Positions 6,989-15,481 of a DNA stretch of 64,000 nt are shown piece by piece. Both the position numbers and the translations under genes were made by a program. Source of the stretch: Gammaproteobacteria bacterium (lineage in GTDB: Bacteria; Pseudomonadota; Gammaproteobacteria; GCA-001735895); the NCBI GenBank assembly GCA_029862005.1, contig JAOTYD010000017.1:1-64000 (forward strand), read 5' to 3'. The notes below the pieces were generated by a model, which searched no databases, was not told where the DNA came from, and worked only from the letters and a program-made list of their open reading frames with translations. Every line of letters begins with the position of its first letter. Within the stretch, counting starts at the first letter, position 1.

Positions 6989-7963
6989 TCATTCTTTACC
7001 GCGTACAACTATCTTCCCACCCGCCTGATTGTCATCCATTAGATTATGAGCTTCTACCAACTCCTCAAAATCAAAAACAGCTCCCGTCTTTACTTCTAGC
7101 TCTCCTTTCTCAACGAGACCGATATATTCCTGTAGTTGTGTGGACGTCAGATCCGCTGCCTCACCGCTATATGAAGTCAGCTTTACCGCTGTAGGTATAT
7201 CTCCCATTGGATGGAAGTCATCGAGTACCCATTTTCCACCAAGAATTCCTGTCATACAAACGATACCACCGCGCCCGACACAACGCAGCGAGTCGAGCAA
7301 AGTGCTGGCGCCGATTAACTCAAGTACTCGATCATAGGGCTTGCCACGTTCATCTTCGATTTGCTGGTGGATTTCGCCATTGTCGATCCAGACTTCGTCT
7401 GCACCTGCAGCTTTGAGTTCACCAATTTTTCCTGAACCGCGAGTAGTAGTACCAACTTCCAACCCGGCGTGCTTGGCCAAGGCCAGGGCAGCCATTCCAA
7501 TCGAAGACGTTCCGCCCCGAATCAATAGAGATTTCGCTCGATTGATCTCGAGTCCGATATGTAACGACCCGTGAGTGGTCTGAAGCATCTCAGGTAGAGC
7601 AGCAAGTTTTTCCCAAGGCAATTGAGTGCGAATCGCGAAAACACACTCATGTGGAACCAAGGTGTATTCTGCATAGGAGCCATCAAATTCACGGCCCATA
7701 CCGCCCATTATCGCAGCAACTGAGGTACCGGGGTCCAAATCCAAACCGCCCGCGTCCACGATTTCTCCCACGCATTCAATTCCAAGGACGCGCGGAAACT
7801 GCACGGTAGGGGAATCTCCTATTCGTGTAAACCACTCTGATCGGTTCAGCCCAAATCCACGAATTCGGATTAGTGCCCAGCCCTTTCGCGGGCTTGGCAT
7901 TTCCGCGTCCTCAAGTTGAAATTGCTCTGGTCCACCAGCTTTCCGAATAATCCAAGCTTTCAT
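6989..7963 (-). CDS. Zinc-independent medium-chain dehydrogenase/reductase, quinone oxidoreductase-like
   Basis: The 324-residue protein starts with the GroES-like domain of MDR enzymes (MKAWIIRKAGGPEQFQLED; GLNRSEW; FPRVLGIECVGEI) followed by a Rossmann domain with LLIRGGTSSIGMAALALAKHAG (about 146-167), the AxxGxxG-like NADP-binding loop of quinone reductases. The structural-zinc cysteine cluster and catalytic-zinc ligands of alcohol dehydrogenases are absent, so it belongs to the zinc-free quinone oxidoreductase/enoyl reductase branch. Its substrate is not predictable. It is monocistronic, between two repeat copies. Confidence 0.85.
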   Translation of the reverse strand: MKAWIIRKAGGPEQFQLEDAEMPSPRKGWALIRIRGFGLNRSEWFTRIGDSPTVQFPRVLGIECVGEIVDAGGLDLDPGTSVAAIMGGMGREFDGSYAEYTLVPHECVFAIRTQLPWEKLAALPEMLQTTHGSLHIGLEINRAKSLLIRGGTSSIGMAALALAKHAGLEVGTTTRGSGKIGELKAAGADEVWIDNGEIHQQIEDERGKPYDRVLELIGASTLLDSLRCVGRGGIVCMTGILGGKWVLDDFHPMGDIPTAVKLTSYSGEAADLTSTQLQEYIGLVEKGELEVKTGAVFDFEELVEAHNLMDDNQAGGKIVVRGKE

Positions 7964-8083
7964 ATTGCGTATCGTTGTTCCTTGGTATGTTGAGATTTCA
8001 TCCTAACCCTTTATCGTTCTGTACCGCATAACAGCACGATTAAAAGGTAGTTGACCTGATAATATATTATGTGTTGCCGGGTT

Positions 8084-8196
8084 TCCGCTACTGGCCGAAG
8101 GTTGCCTCCCAGGTCAGCTTATCGAGCGTCTCCTTTGGAGAGAGCTGGCCATGAAATCTCCAATATCAGCGGCAGAGAACGATCCAAAAGAGACTC
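8084..8196. repeat. Dispersed intergenic repeat, copy 6
   Basis: This copy begins tccgctactggccgaaggtt and continues gtcagcttatcgagcgtctc, then tttggagagagctggcc and atatcagcggcagagaacg. It is the closest relative of the copy at 2375-2488. It fills about a third of the 313-base gap 7964-8276; nothing else was seen in that gap. Confidence 0.8.
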
Positions 8197-8276
8197 TGAT
8201 ATTGCTTCTGTTTAAGGAATCTCTATCCGGTAGCCTGCATAGCTCCAAAGAGTTATATGCGGACTATTTAGAGGCT

Positions 8277-9620
8277 TTAATGACTGAGCTTGTTTTTAAA
8301 TCGTCGGGTTAACGGACTGAATGGTTTGTGTACGCTACGCTCATTGATAAGATTTGATGCCAGGCCGGTTTGACCATCGCGAATTGCAGCCTCAATCAAC
8401 GTCTGAGTTAGAATGTCACGTTGTGCGTTACTGCCTCCGAAACGACAGGCAATAGTACGAATCGGAAATATTTGCGCGACAACCTCGTCATAACGCCCTT
8501 CACCAAAAGCGATCATAGCGGCGCAGGCTGGCACCCCGACATCATTCGCCATCATGCGAGTCAATTCAGGATTGTTGACTGCTGCCTGGGTTAAATCCCG
8601 ATGGACTTCTCTTGCCTCGTTAAGTCTCCCTGCTCCAACCAGTGCCACAATGGCATGCAGATCATTAAACGCGTAGTAACCATTCTCGACGGGCGTTTTA
8701 CGAGCCCATAGATCCGCAATTGTCTGCCATCGAGAGCCAACATCAACTTCCTGTAAATGCACTCTCCAAAGTAATGCCGAGGCATCAAGCATCTGCATCG
8801 AAACATCAGAATCTCCGGGTAGAATTTGCTCGTCGTACAATTTCAATGCACCATCAAAGTCTTCCTGCTCGATATGAAACAAGCCAAGATGCCACCAGTT
8901 ATGAAACGCGAATCCGTTGTTGGGAGCCCAGTTATCGGTTGTAGACTGCAGGAACTCCTGGCCTTCCTCGTATCGATTCTGCATTTCCATCACATGGGTC
9001 AGCGCATGTACAGACCATCCATCGCGCGCTTCGATATCGAGCGCTCCCCTCGCAGCTTCTTCCGCCTTGTCAAACTGATTACATTCTTCGAGACCGAAAG
9101 CCTGCATTCCAAGAATATATGAGTAGCCTGGAGTATCCCGGTCCCAATGTCCGATAACCCGGCCAATCCGGTCGCGTAAATTAACCGCATCACCCATCAA
9201 GAAGTCGGTCAGATGGGCGCATTGAATCGCCATCGCATCACGGGGATGTTCGCCAAGCACCCGATCCCAGATTACACCCGCCTGATCCCAGCGTCCTTCC
9301 ATCCAGTTTCGTGCCGCTGCGGTTAACGCCTTTTCCCGATCATTTGATTTACTTGCCAGCGATTCTGCAGTTTCGATACTTTCCTGAACCATTGGCAGGT
9401 ATTGGCGCTCACTCATCATCAACATGGCACTGGCGTTAAAAATATGACCCATTACAAATTCGGGATCATTTTCGATGGTACTTGTCAGCGTTTCAGTCGG
9501 ATCACCGAAATAACTCTGGAATTGATAAATTGCCGTCTCATAGTCGTTCAACGATTCGGGTTTACAGCTTGACACAGGTACCCCGCGGGCATCTGTTTGT
9601 ATTTTTTCACTTGGTACCAT
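8277..9620 (-). CDS. TTC38-like tetratricopeptide repeat protein
   Basis: This 447-residue soluble protein is made of helical repeats and resembles the TTC38 family (tetratricopeptide repeat protein 38), found in bacteria and animals. Diagnostic stretches are GEHPRDAMAIQCAHLTDFLMGD, GYSYILGMQAFGLEE, RDGWSVHALTHVMEMQ and NGFAFHNWWHLGLF, with conserved His and Trp residues that are unusual for a pure scaffold. The start at 9620 has ggagctaact upstream. Molecular function in the family is not established. It is monocistronic. Confidence 0.82.
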   Translation of the reverse strand: MVPSEKIQTDARGVPVSSCKPESLNDYETAIYQFQSYFGDPTETLTSTIENDPEFVMGHIFNASAMLMMSERQYLPMVQESIETAESLASKSNDREKALTAAARNWMEGRWDQAGVIWDRVLGEHPRDAMAIQCAHLTDFLMGDAVNLRDRIGRVIGHWDRDTPGYSYILGMQAFGLEECNQFDKAEEAARGALDIEARDGWSVHALTHVMEMQNRYEEGQEFLQSTTDNWAPNNGFAFHNWWHLGLFHIEQEDFDGALKLYDEQILPGDSDVSMQMLDASALLWRVHLQEVDVGSRWQTIADLWARKTPVENGYYAFNDLHAIVALVGAGRLNEAREVHRDLTQAAVNNPELTRMMANDVGVPACAAMIAFGEGRYDEVVAQIFPIRTIACRFGGSNAQRDILTQTLIEAAIRDGQTGLASNLINERSVHKPFSPLTRRFKNKLSH

Positions 9621-9686
9621 AGTTAGCTCCTGAATGAATTTGCTAAAACACAGATCTTTCGGGCCTTACTCATTTTGAATCGTTAC

Positions 9687-9761
9687 GAATTCCGGGGACA
9701 GTATACCTATTTAATCCCCATTCTTTCTGATCGAAAAATAACTGTACAGTCCCCGGAATTC
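9687..9761. repeat. REP-like palindromic unit
   Basis: The ends form an imperfect inverted repeat: gaattccggggacagtatac (9687-9706) and gtacagtccccggaattc (9744-9761), separated by a 37-base AT-rich spacer. The sequence ccggggacagtatac belongs to a type of palindrome scattered through many gammaproteobacterial genomes. A related unit with a different loop lies at 10179-10247. No RAYT transposase gene is present in the window. Confidence 0.65.
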
Positions 9762-9784
9762 CAGAATTAAGAGTATCGGAGGAG

Positions 9785-9872
9785 AGTCTGCAATTGGCCG
9801 TAGTAAGACCAACGGTGCGACGAATATGAGTGTCCGCTAACGGGAAGCAGACACTCATTTACCGCCGGAGGC
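9785..9872. repeat. Dispersed intergenic repeat, copy 7 (diverged)
   Basis: This copy begins gagtctgcaattggccgtag and contains gtgtccgctaacgggaagca and taccgccgga. Both conserved boxes (tctgcNNttggccg and gtccgctaacggga) are present but the spacer is unlike the other copies. It abuts the stop of the gene at 9873. Confidence 0.55.
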
Positions 9873-10157
9873 CTAATCGTCGCTTGGCGGGGCGAACCGT
9901 ACGCACGCGATGATGAGCTTCGACACATAGTCGGAGGGTTCGCGCGGATCCAGCTTATCACCTGCTTTTGCAACGGCCTCGATTCTGGCCTGCAGATTCG
10001 CCAGGTGGGAATCTACAGGATACGCCTCCAGACCTGTTAGCTCGCGAATATCGGGGGAGACATTCGGGTCAGGGGCGAAGTCCAGCCTGCTTTGGTCAAC
10101 CTGCTTCAACAGGTCAAGGGCTCTTTCCAGGTCGGCCGATAATGGAGTACGCGCCAT
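9873..10157 (-). CDS. Hypothetical small protein
   Basis: This 94-residue soluble acidic protein (starting MARTPLSADLERALDLLKQ) has a predicted helical N-terminal half and no membrane segment. The ATG at 10157 has a strong aggaggagg ribosome-binding site, which argues that it is real. It lies between the diverged repeat copy and a REP-like unit. No family is recognised. Confidence 0.55.
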   Translation of the reverse strand: MARTPLSADLERALDLLKQVDQSRLDFAPDPNVSPDIRELTGLEAYPVDSHLANLQARIEAVAKAGDKLDPREPSDYVSKLIIACVRFAPPSDD

Positions 10158-10178
10158 ATTCCTCCTCCTGCGATTCCA

Positions 10179-10247
10179 GAATTCGGTGACAGTATACCTG
10201 TTTGGGTCTCAAGCAAGAGACCTAATCAGGTATGGTGTCCCCCGAAT
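10179..10247. repeat. REP-like palindromic unit with inner hairpin
   Basis: The arms are attcggtgacagtatacctg (10181-10200) and caggtatggtgtcccccgaat (10227-10247), which are imperfect reverse complements. Between them a perfect inner stem, ggtctc/gagacc (10205-10210 and 10217-10222), closes a 6-base loop. The arm sequence is related to that at 9687-9706. The unit lies just upstream of the gene at 9873-10157, reading away from it. Confidence 0.6.
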
Positions 10248-10387
10248 AAGAGATTTTGAAGGAGCTCGATCCCACAATTTTGGTATTATGCTAACCGTCA
10301 CCCCGGTTATATTGCAAACAGCGTTGACAGATGTAAAAACTATGGCATCCTTGGCGCCATCAGTAACAACATAAAGGGGGTGATCTA

Positions 10388-10444
10388 GTGTCTACAGAGA
10401 TATTGGAGAAAGGTTTCGAAACACCAGGAGTAACCGGGACCTGA
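10388..10444 (+). CDS. Possible 18-codon leader or micro-protein
   Basis: A GTG at 10388 follows a strong aaaggggg ribosome-binding site (10373-10380) with seven bases of spacing. It opens an 18-codon frame, read as MSTEILEKGFETPGVTGT, ending in TGA. The region after it folds into several short hairpins (ccgg-ttttt-ccgg near 10480-10492) and ends in a strong terminator at 10531. No gene follows in the same transcript, so an attenuator is unlikely; it could be a micro-protein or part of a structured RNA. Conservation is unknown. Confidence 0.3.
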   Translation: MSTEILEKGFETPGVTGT

Positions 10445-10530
10445 AGGGAAGCTGAAAGGCTAGTACCCTCTTGATCTGGTCCGGTTTTTCCGGTGGTGAT
10501 CTCGATGGCCTTTCTCCCAAGTAACTCGGA

Positions 10531-10563
10531 GGGCCGCCAAATTCAGGCGGCCCTTTTATTTTC
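10531..10563 (+). terminator. Rho-independent terminator
   Basis: A perfect 8-bp GC stem, gggccgcc (10531-10538) with ggcggccc (10546-10553), closes a 7-base loop and is followed by ttttatttt. It ends a plus-strand transcript that contains only the 18-codon frame and hairpins upstream, since no other plus-strand gene precedes it nearby. Confidence 0.85.
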
Positions 10564-10824
10564 CGGCTTGGCAAGCGACCGCATATGACCGCGGGCCGTT
10601 TTCTGGATCTGCACCCTGAGGGCCTGCTTCGGAGAAAATCGTTTTTCTTTAGCGAGCCAGGGAAAGCAGCTTAACCTTTGGACAAATTTAGTATGAAGCC
10701 CCGCCGCCGTGCGTCGCGGGTTCGACCTAAGTTTCCTGAACATCGTGCGAAACCGGGATTGAACAGGATCGGCACCCAATGTAGTATCTCGCGAATAATA
10801 ATTAAATTTATACGGAGAGCAGTG

Positions 10825-11040
10825 ATGAGCGAGTTAGTCGGGCGTCTGGAAACGCTTACGTCCAAACAACGAAATCTGATAATAAAGCTGGAGCGTGAGA
10901 TTCGGCATTTGAAATTGCAGAATCAGGCTTTGAGTAGACGAGTCCAGGACCTGGAAGAGACACACGTGGTGATCGACAGGGAGATTGCGGAGATACCCAT
11001 TGGCTTCGATCTAATCCCGGAACGTGACCTCAACAGATAG
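10825..11040 (+). CDS. Small coiled-coil protein
   Basis: This 71-residue protein begins MSELVGRLETLTSKQRNL and is almost wholly a predicted coiled coil through residue 55 (LEREIRHLKLQNQALSRRVQDLEE). The tail is short and non-helical, with two prolines. The ATG at 10825 has cggagag upstream; an upstream extension to 10678 is Arg-rich, has no ribosome-binding site, and was rejected. No family recognised; oligomerisation is the only inferable property. Confidence 0.5.
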   Translation: MSELVGRLETLTSKQRNLIIKLEREIRHLKLQNQALSRRVQDLEETHVVIDREIAEIPIGFDLIPERDLNR

Positions 11041-11125
11041 CAGTTTTTAAAAGGGGTATCACCAGGATTGACCCATTGTTCGATGGCGTCATGATTGTTC
11101 ATTGCAAACGCCTCTTTCCGTTAGC

Positions 11126-11671
11126 TTACTTACTGGTGAAATATTCGATCGCCCCATCGTGATGTCGGGTCGCAATATAGACCACGCCATCGTAGGAAGT
11201 TGACAGCGCGGTAGACGTTCTTGCTGCCAATTCTGCGCGGAATGATTTTTCGGCTGCCTGATTTCCCTTCTGACCATAACTGATTGGCGTACTGTGCAAT
11301 AACCCCCAGCTGTCGACGGCACCCACGCGTCGAACGGTATTATCGAGCAACTTCAGCATGATTTCCTTGCGCCCGTCGGCCTCCAGGTCCACGAAATCAT
11401 CCATTGCCTCGGCGCCGGGCAGTACGCGAAAAAAAGCAGACAGTATATTCTTGTCGACATCGTACTTGATCGTGGTGAGACACAAATCGGCTTCGTCCGA
11501 GTTCACGTTTTTAACCACATTATTGCACTTGGCTGACTCATAAAGTCGAAACAGAAACATGTCGAATGCCGTAGCTGGCGTTTGCATCATTTTTGTTATC
11601 GCCGGACCGGTTTGCGCAAAAACCGGTTGCGCTAACAGGATACCGAACAGGATTATCACGATTTTTTTCAT
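11126..11671 (-). CDS. Exported hypothetical protein
   Basis: This 181-residue protein starts with the signal peptide MKKIVIILFGILLAQPVFAQ, with cleavage after AQ or FA. The mature part of about 160 residues is mixed alpha/beta with two cysteines (CNNVV and DLCLTT) that could form a disulphide in the periplasm. The ATG at 11671 has aaaggagc upstream. No domain was recognised. It is monocistronic, on the minus strand before the PhyH-like gene. Confidence 0.65.
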   Translation of the reverse strand: MKKIVIILFGILLAQPVFAQTGPAITKMMQTPATAFDMFLFRLYESAKCNNVVKNVNSDEADLCLTTIKYDVDKNILSAFFRVLPGAEAMDDFVDLEADGRKEIMLKLLDNTVRRVGAVDSWGLLHSTPISYGQKGNQAAEKSFRAELAARTSTALSTSYDGVVYIATRHHDGAIEYFTSK

Positions 11672-11737
11672 CTCTAAGCTCCTTTGCCGCTTTTAGTCGC
11701 GGGGTCAAGTATACGTGATCAGAGAGACCGGCAGGAC

Positions 11738-12535
11738 TCAGGGATTATGCAACCATTCGTAGGGTCCGAACGGGTCGGGCCGGAAATAACAAATCATGCG
11801 GGCATCGGGTCCCGCGCGGGCACCCTCACGCCATGGCGCCATGCCATGCAACACCAGCCGATGCGCAAGGAAAGCCTCACCCGGTCGCGCATGGATCTCA
11901 ACACGATTGCAGTCGGTGAAGGCCTGCTCACGGGCCGCATGATAAACCTCGGTTACATCCTGCTCACCCCACTGTTCGACCGGGATACCGCTAAAGCGGG
12001 CAGTAAAAATTTCACGCATGATTTCGTGAGAACCCTCCCAGACGACAAAGGGTGACGCACCGGCATCGAATTCCACCAGCGGAAGGCCCAGGATAAATCC
12101 GTGATGCTCGCGTAAGTGCCGACGACGCTGCGGGCCTTCAGGCAACAAGCCGTCTACGTGGGCCGCGTCGCGCTCGCGCCGGTAACGCGTTTTGGCCGCG
12201 GATTCGCCCGCCATTGGTTTTGGATATCCCGGGTAACAAACCGAAACCTGGGCACGGTCCCAGGAAAAATGTGTCAATTCAAGTTTTCTGCCGATGAATT
12301 CGACTGCGCTGCCACGCAGGGCACCACTGCTATCGACAGCACCATTTTCGTCATTCGACAGCGCATTTACGCCGGCGAACCATGTCCCCTGGTAACGCAG
12401 CCATTTTTTCTGTTGCGGGTCGCGCAAGCATGCGCGCGCCGGTGCCAGTGCGGCATTGATCCAGCTATGTAATTCTGGGTCATGATCAAACCGGCACCAG
12501 CCCCGGGTAAAGAATTGCTTCGCGAGATTGCGCAT
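11738..12535 (-). CDS. PhyH-like Fe(II)/2-oxoglutarate-dependent oxygenase
   Basis: The 265-residue protein shows the phytanoyl-CoA dioxygenase-type facial triad: H126-V-D128 in DAAHVDGLLP, a distal His at 225 or 230 (AHRLVLHGMAPW), and R246 in ARMICYFRP as the likely 2-oxoglutarate partner. Such enzymes hydroxylate small molecules in the cytoplasm using oxygen. It is transcribed away from the kinase gene at 12587 with only 51 bases between, so they may share a control region. The substrate is unknown; overall similarity to named members looks distant. Confidence 0.7.
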   Translation of the reverse strand: MRNLAKQFFTRGWCRFDHDPELHSWINAALAPARACLRDPQQKKWLRYQGTWFAGVNALSNDENGAVDSSGALRGSAVEFIGRKLELTHFSWDRAQVSVCYPGYPKPMAGESAAKTRYRRERDAAHVDGLLPEGPQRRRHLREHHGFILGLPLVEFDAGASPFVVWEGSHEIMREIFTARFSGIPVEQWGEQDVTEVYHAAREQAFTDCNRVEIHARPGEAFLAHRLVLHGMAPWREGARAGPDARMICYFRPDPFGPYEWLHNP

Positions 12536-12586
12536 GGTGTTGCCGATGCTATCATGCCTCGATCAAGACTTTGAATCGGCCGGAAC

Positions 12587-13471
12587 ATGAGTGATTCTGA
12601 CAAAACCCGCATCGCCGGCCTGCCCTGCTGGCAAGCTGCGATCGACATCGAACCGTTGAGCGGCGGCATGACCAATCTTAACTACAAGGTAACCGACGGT
12701 GACGAGCAGTACGTAGTGCGTTTCGGCGAGGATGATCCCGTTCATCTCATTTCCCGCGCAAATGAAATAGCAAGCTGCCGGGCGGCTTTCGAAATTGGTG
12801 TCAGCCCGGAACTGGTGCATCACGAGGCAGGTATCCTCGTGGTCAGGTTTATCGAGGGCAAGGTATTTGACGAGGCCGATGTGCGTGTCGATCAAAACCT
12901 GGAACGTATCGTGGCGCTGTTGAAACGATTCCACCACGAACTCCCCGGGCACTTCAGCGGAGTGGCGGTCATGTTCTGGGTATTCCAGGTACTGCGTCAC
13001 TACCACAACCTGCTGGTGCAGGGTAAAAGTGCCCACGCCGCACGGCTACCCGGACTCGCCACCATTGGAGCTGAGCTCGAAGCGGCGGTCGGACCGGTTG
13101 AAATCGTGTTTGGCCATAACGATTTACTGCCCGCCAATTTTATCGATGACGGTGATAAGATCTGGCTCATCGATTTCGATTACGCTGGTTTCAACAGCCC
13201 TCTATTTGACCTGTCAAACCTGGCATCGAACAATGAACTGAGTGACCTGCAGGAAAGGGCAATGCTGGAACAGTATTTTGATGTCCGTCCGGACCACGCA
13301 ACACTCAGCAGTTACCACGCGATGAAATGCGCCTCGCTGTTACGCGAGACCATGTGGTCGATGGTCTCGGAACTGAACTCGCGCGTGGACATGGATTTTG
13401 CCGACTACACGCAAAAAAACCTGATGCGCTTCGAATCGGTATATACCGAATATAAAAACAATTACCATTGA
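12587..13471 (+). CDS. Choline/ethanolamine kinase-like phosphotransferase (APH fold)
   Basis: The 294-residue protein has the two-lobed aminoglycoside-phosphotransferase/choline kinase fold. The N-lobe has the Gly-rich LSGGMTNLNYKV (24-35). The Brenner motif GHNDLLPANF (176-185) supplies the catalytic Asp179, and LIDFDYAGFNSPLFDLSN (194-211) the metal-binding Asp196. The GGMTN and DYAGFN motifs are typical of the LicA/choline kinase branch, so an amino alcohol such as choline or ethanolamine is the likeliest substrate. It is followed after 22 bases by the class V aminotransferase, likely one operon. Confidence 0.8.
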   Translation: MSDSDKTRIAGLPCWQAAIDIEPLSGGMTNLNYKVTDGDEQYVVRFGEDDPVHLISRANEIASCRAAFEIGVSPELVHHEAGILVVRFIEGKVFDEADVRVDQNLERIVALLKRFHHELPGHFSGVAVMFWVFQVLRHYHNLLVQGKSAHAARLPGLATIGAELEAAVGPVEIVFGHNDLLPANFIDDGDKIWLIDFDYAGFNSPLFDLSNLASNNELSDLQERAMLEQYFDVRPDHATLSSYHAMKCASLLRETMWSMVSELNSRVDMDFADYTQKNLMRFESVYTEYKNNYH

Positions 13472-13493
13472 AAAATTCCACCGGAGTCCATTT

Positions 13494-14729
13494 ATGAAAC
13501 TCGACATCGACTATGTCAGAAAACAATTCGATCAGCTCGCCGATGATCCAGAGTTTGCCTTTGCTTCCAATGCCGGGGGCAGCTACGTCTGCAACCAGGC
13601 TAACGAGGTACTCGAACACTATAACCGTCACATGCGCGTACAACCCTATTCGCGTTATTCGCCCTCAGCAGAAGCAGGCAAGGCGATGGACCGGGCCCAT
13701 GCCGGCTGGGCGCAGGCACTCAATATCCGGCCCAGCGAGCTGACCATCGGTCCTTCGACGTCAATGAACACCTACGTCATGGCGCAGGCGATTGGCGACA
13801 TCTGGAAACCGGGCGATGAGATCATCGTGACCAACCAGGACCACGAAGCCAATAGCGGGGTCTGGCGGCGCAAGGCGATTGAAAAAGGCGTCACCATCCG
13901 GCAATGGGAAGTGGAGCCCGACACCGGGCTGCTCAATATCGAATCACTGTTCCCGTTGCTGCGCGACAATACGCGCTGGGTATATTTCACGCATTGCTCG
14001 AATATCGTCGGCACGGTCAACCCGGTTGCCGCAATCGTCAAGACCATCAAGTCGGGCAGCAACGCACGGGTATTTATCGACGCAGTTGCCTATGCACCGC
14101 ATCATATTTCAGATATGAAAGCGCTCGACGTCGATTGCTACGCGTTCAGCCTTTACAAGGTCTATGGCCCGCACCAGGGCCTGCTGTACGTTAACCGGGA
14201 CGTTCACGGCGATTTGACATCGCAGGCTCACTATTTCAACAGCAGCAATCCGGCCAAGGATTTTGCCCCCGCCGGCCCGCAGCACGCCCAGATCGCCGGT
14301 TGTGCCGGGGTCCTGGATTATTTTGACGAACTGCACCAGCACCATTTCGGCGTCAGTGAAGAAAAACGCAACACCAAACTGGAGCAACTCCACCAGTTGA
14401 TCGTGCAGCATGAAAACGAACTGGCGGCGCCGCTGCTCGAGTTTCTGCATCACCATGCTGACGTGCGCCTGCTCGGCAAAACTCATACCAGGGACAATGA
14501 TCGCGCACCGACAATTGCATTCCAGCCGCTCAAGCAGAGCGCGCAGTCAGTGACCCACAAACTGCAGGATCTGGGCATTGGCACCGAGAACGGCAATTTT
14601 TATGCCCACCGATTGATTAGCGACCTCGGCATTGACCCGGATGATGGCGTGGTCCGCCTGTCACTGGTGCACTACAGCAATCAGGATGAGGTGAACCGCA
14701 TTTTACGGGCATTAGATACCGCACTATGA
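13494..14729 (+). CDS. Class V aminotransferase, VC1184-type cysteine desulfurase-like protein
   Basis: The 411-residue PLP enzyme has the fold-type I aminotransferase V pattern: Ser/Thr phosphate-binding residues (IGPSTSMNTYVMAQ, 86-99), D197 in VFIDAVAYAPHH contacting the pyridine ring, and the Schiff-base Lys222 in SLYKVYGPH. It resembles the VC1184 subfamily annotated as cysteine-desulfurase-like; the active-site Cys loop of true IscS/SufS is not evident, so sulfur transfer is unproven. It follows the choline-kinase-like gene by 22 bases. The ATG at 13494 is preceded by ccggagtcc. Confidence 0.82.
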   Translation: MKLDIDYVRKQFDQLADDPEFAFASNAGGSYVCNQANEVLEHYNRHMRVQPYSRYSPSAEAGKAMDRAHAGWAQALNIRPSELTIGPSTSMNTYVMAQAIGDIWKPGDEIIVTNQDHEANSGVWRRKAIEKGVTIRQWEVEPDTGLLNIESLFPLLRDNTRWVYFTHCSNIVGTVNPVAAIVKTIKSGSNARVFIDAVAYAPHHISDMKALDVDCYAFSLYKVYGPHQGLLYVNRDVHGDLTSQAHYFNSSNPAKDFAPAGPQHAQIAGCAGVLDYFDELHQHHFGVSEEKRNTKLEQLHQLIVQHENELAAPLLEFLHHHADVRLLGKTHTRDNDRAPTIAFQPLKQSAQSVTHKLQDLGIGTENGNFYAHRLISDLGIDPDDGVVRLSLVHYSNQDEVNRILRALDTAL

Positions 14730-14771
14730 AGTAACGGTGATTATCCTGACACTGTGCAGTCGTACTCAAAA

Positions 14772-15461
14772 ATGACCACCTGTTTGCGCGACCTGATCCT
14801 GATAGTCAGTATCGTCGCGTCGTCTATCGCGGTTGCGCAAACCCCACCCAGCGATATCGAAATGGAAAAATATCGTGTTTTATTTCGCGCCGTACTAGAA
14901 CGCGACACGGGCACGCTTGAAGAGCTCTTGAATTCGGGCGCGGATACCGATCGGCGTGATAGTCACGGACGCAGTGCGCTTCATGTAGCCGCTTATTTTC
15001 AGAATCACGCAGCCATGCGACATCTGGTGGCAGCCGGCGCTGATGCGAATGCGCTCGAAGACGATTTTTATGACATCGTTACCATTGCAGCCGTCGCTAA
15101 TGATCTCGCGACCATGAAACTGGCGCTCACGCTGGGCTGTCGCGCCGACAATGTCACCAGCCGTTATGAGGGCACCGCATTGATTGCCGCAGCACATCTC
15201 GGGCATTTCGCCGTCGTCGAAACTTTGATCCAGGCTGGTGCGCCGCTCGACCATATTAACAATCTGAACTGGACCGCGCTGATCGAAACCATCGTGCTCG
15301 GTGATGGTGGTCAGCAACATATCGCAACGCTCAAGGCCCTGGTCGATGCAGGTGCGGACGTCAACCTGGCTGATGGCAGTGGCAGCACACCACTGCAATT
15401 AGCACGCAGGCGTGGCTACCAGAGTATGGTTAAAATCTTGCTGGATGCGGGTGCGAAGTAA
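14772..15461 (+). CDS. Exported ankyrin-repeat protein
   Basis: The protein of about 229 residues begins with a signal peptide (MTTCLRDLILIVSIVASSIAVAQ) and continues with about five ankyrin repeats, including DSHGRSALHVAAYFQN, YEGTALIAAAHLGHF and DGSGSTPLQLARRRGY. Ankyrin arrays bind other proteins, and here they would do so in the periplasm. Neither the ATG at 14772 nor an in-frame GTG 18 bases upstream has a clear ribosome-binding site; the ATG is preferred because it gives a cleaner signal peptide. It sits 42 bases after the aminotransferase stop. Confidence 0.8.
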   Translation: MTTCLRDLILIVSIVASSIAVAQTPPSDIEMEKYRVLFRAVLERDTGTLEELLNSGADTDRRDSHGRSALHVAAYFQNHAAMRHLVAAGADANALEDDFYDIVTIAAVANDLATMKLALTLGCRADNVTSRYEGTALIAAAHLGHFAVVETLIQAGAPLDHINNLNWTALIETIVLGDGGQQHIATLKALVDAGADVNLADGSGSTPLQLARRRGYQSMVKILLDAGAK

Positions 15462-15481
15462 AACGGGTTGGGCAAGGACGG

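Noticed and set aside
6762-7194. Overlapping open frames after the 76-residue gene
   Set aside because: They run through a dispersed repeat copy and into the antisense of the quinone-oxidoreductase gene, with no ribosome-binding site.
10186-10374. Open frame over the REP-like unit
   Set aside because: It starts inside the palindrome, reads through a hairpin, and shows no protein features.
10388-10444. PQQ-type or other RiPP precursor
   Set aside because: The 18-residue peptide lacks the Glu/Tyr pattern of PqqA and no modification enzymes are nearby.
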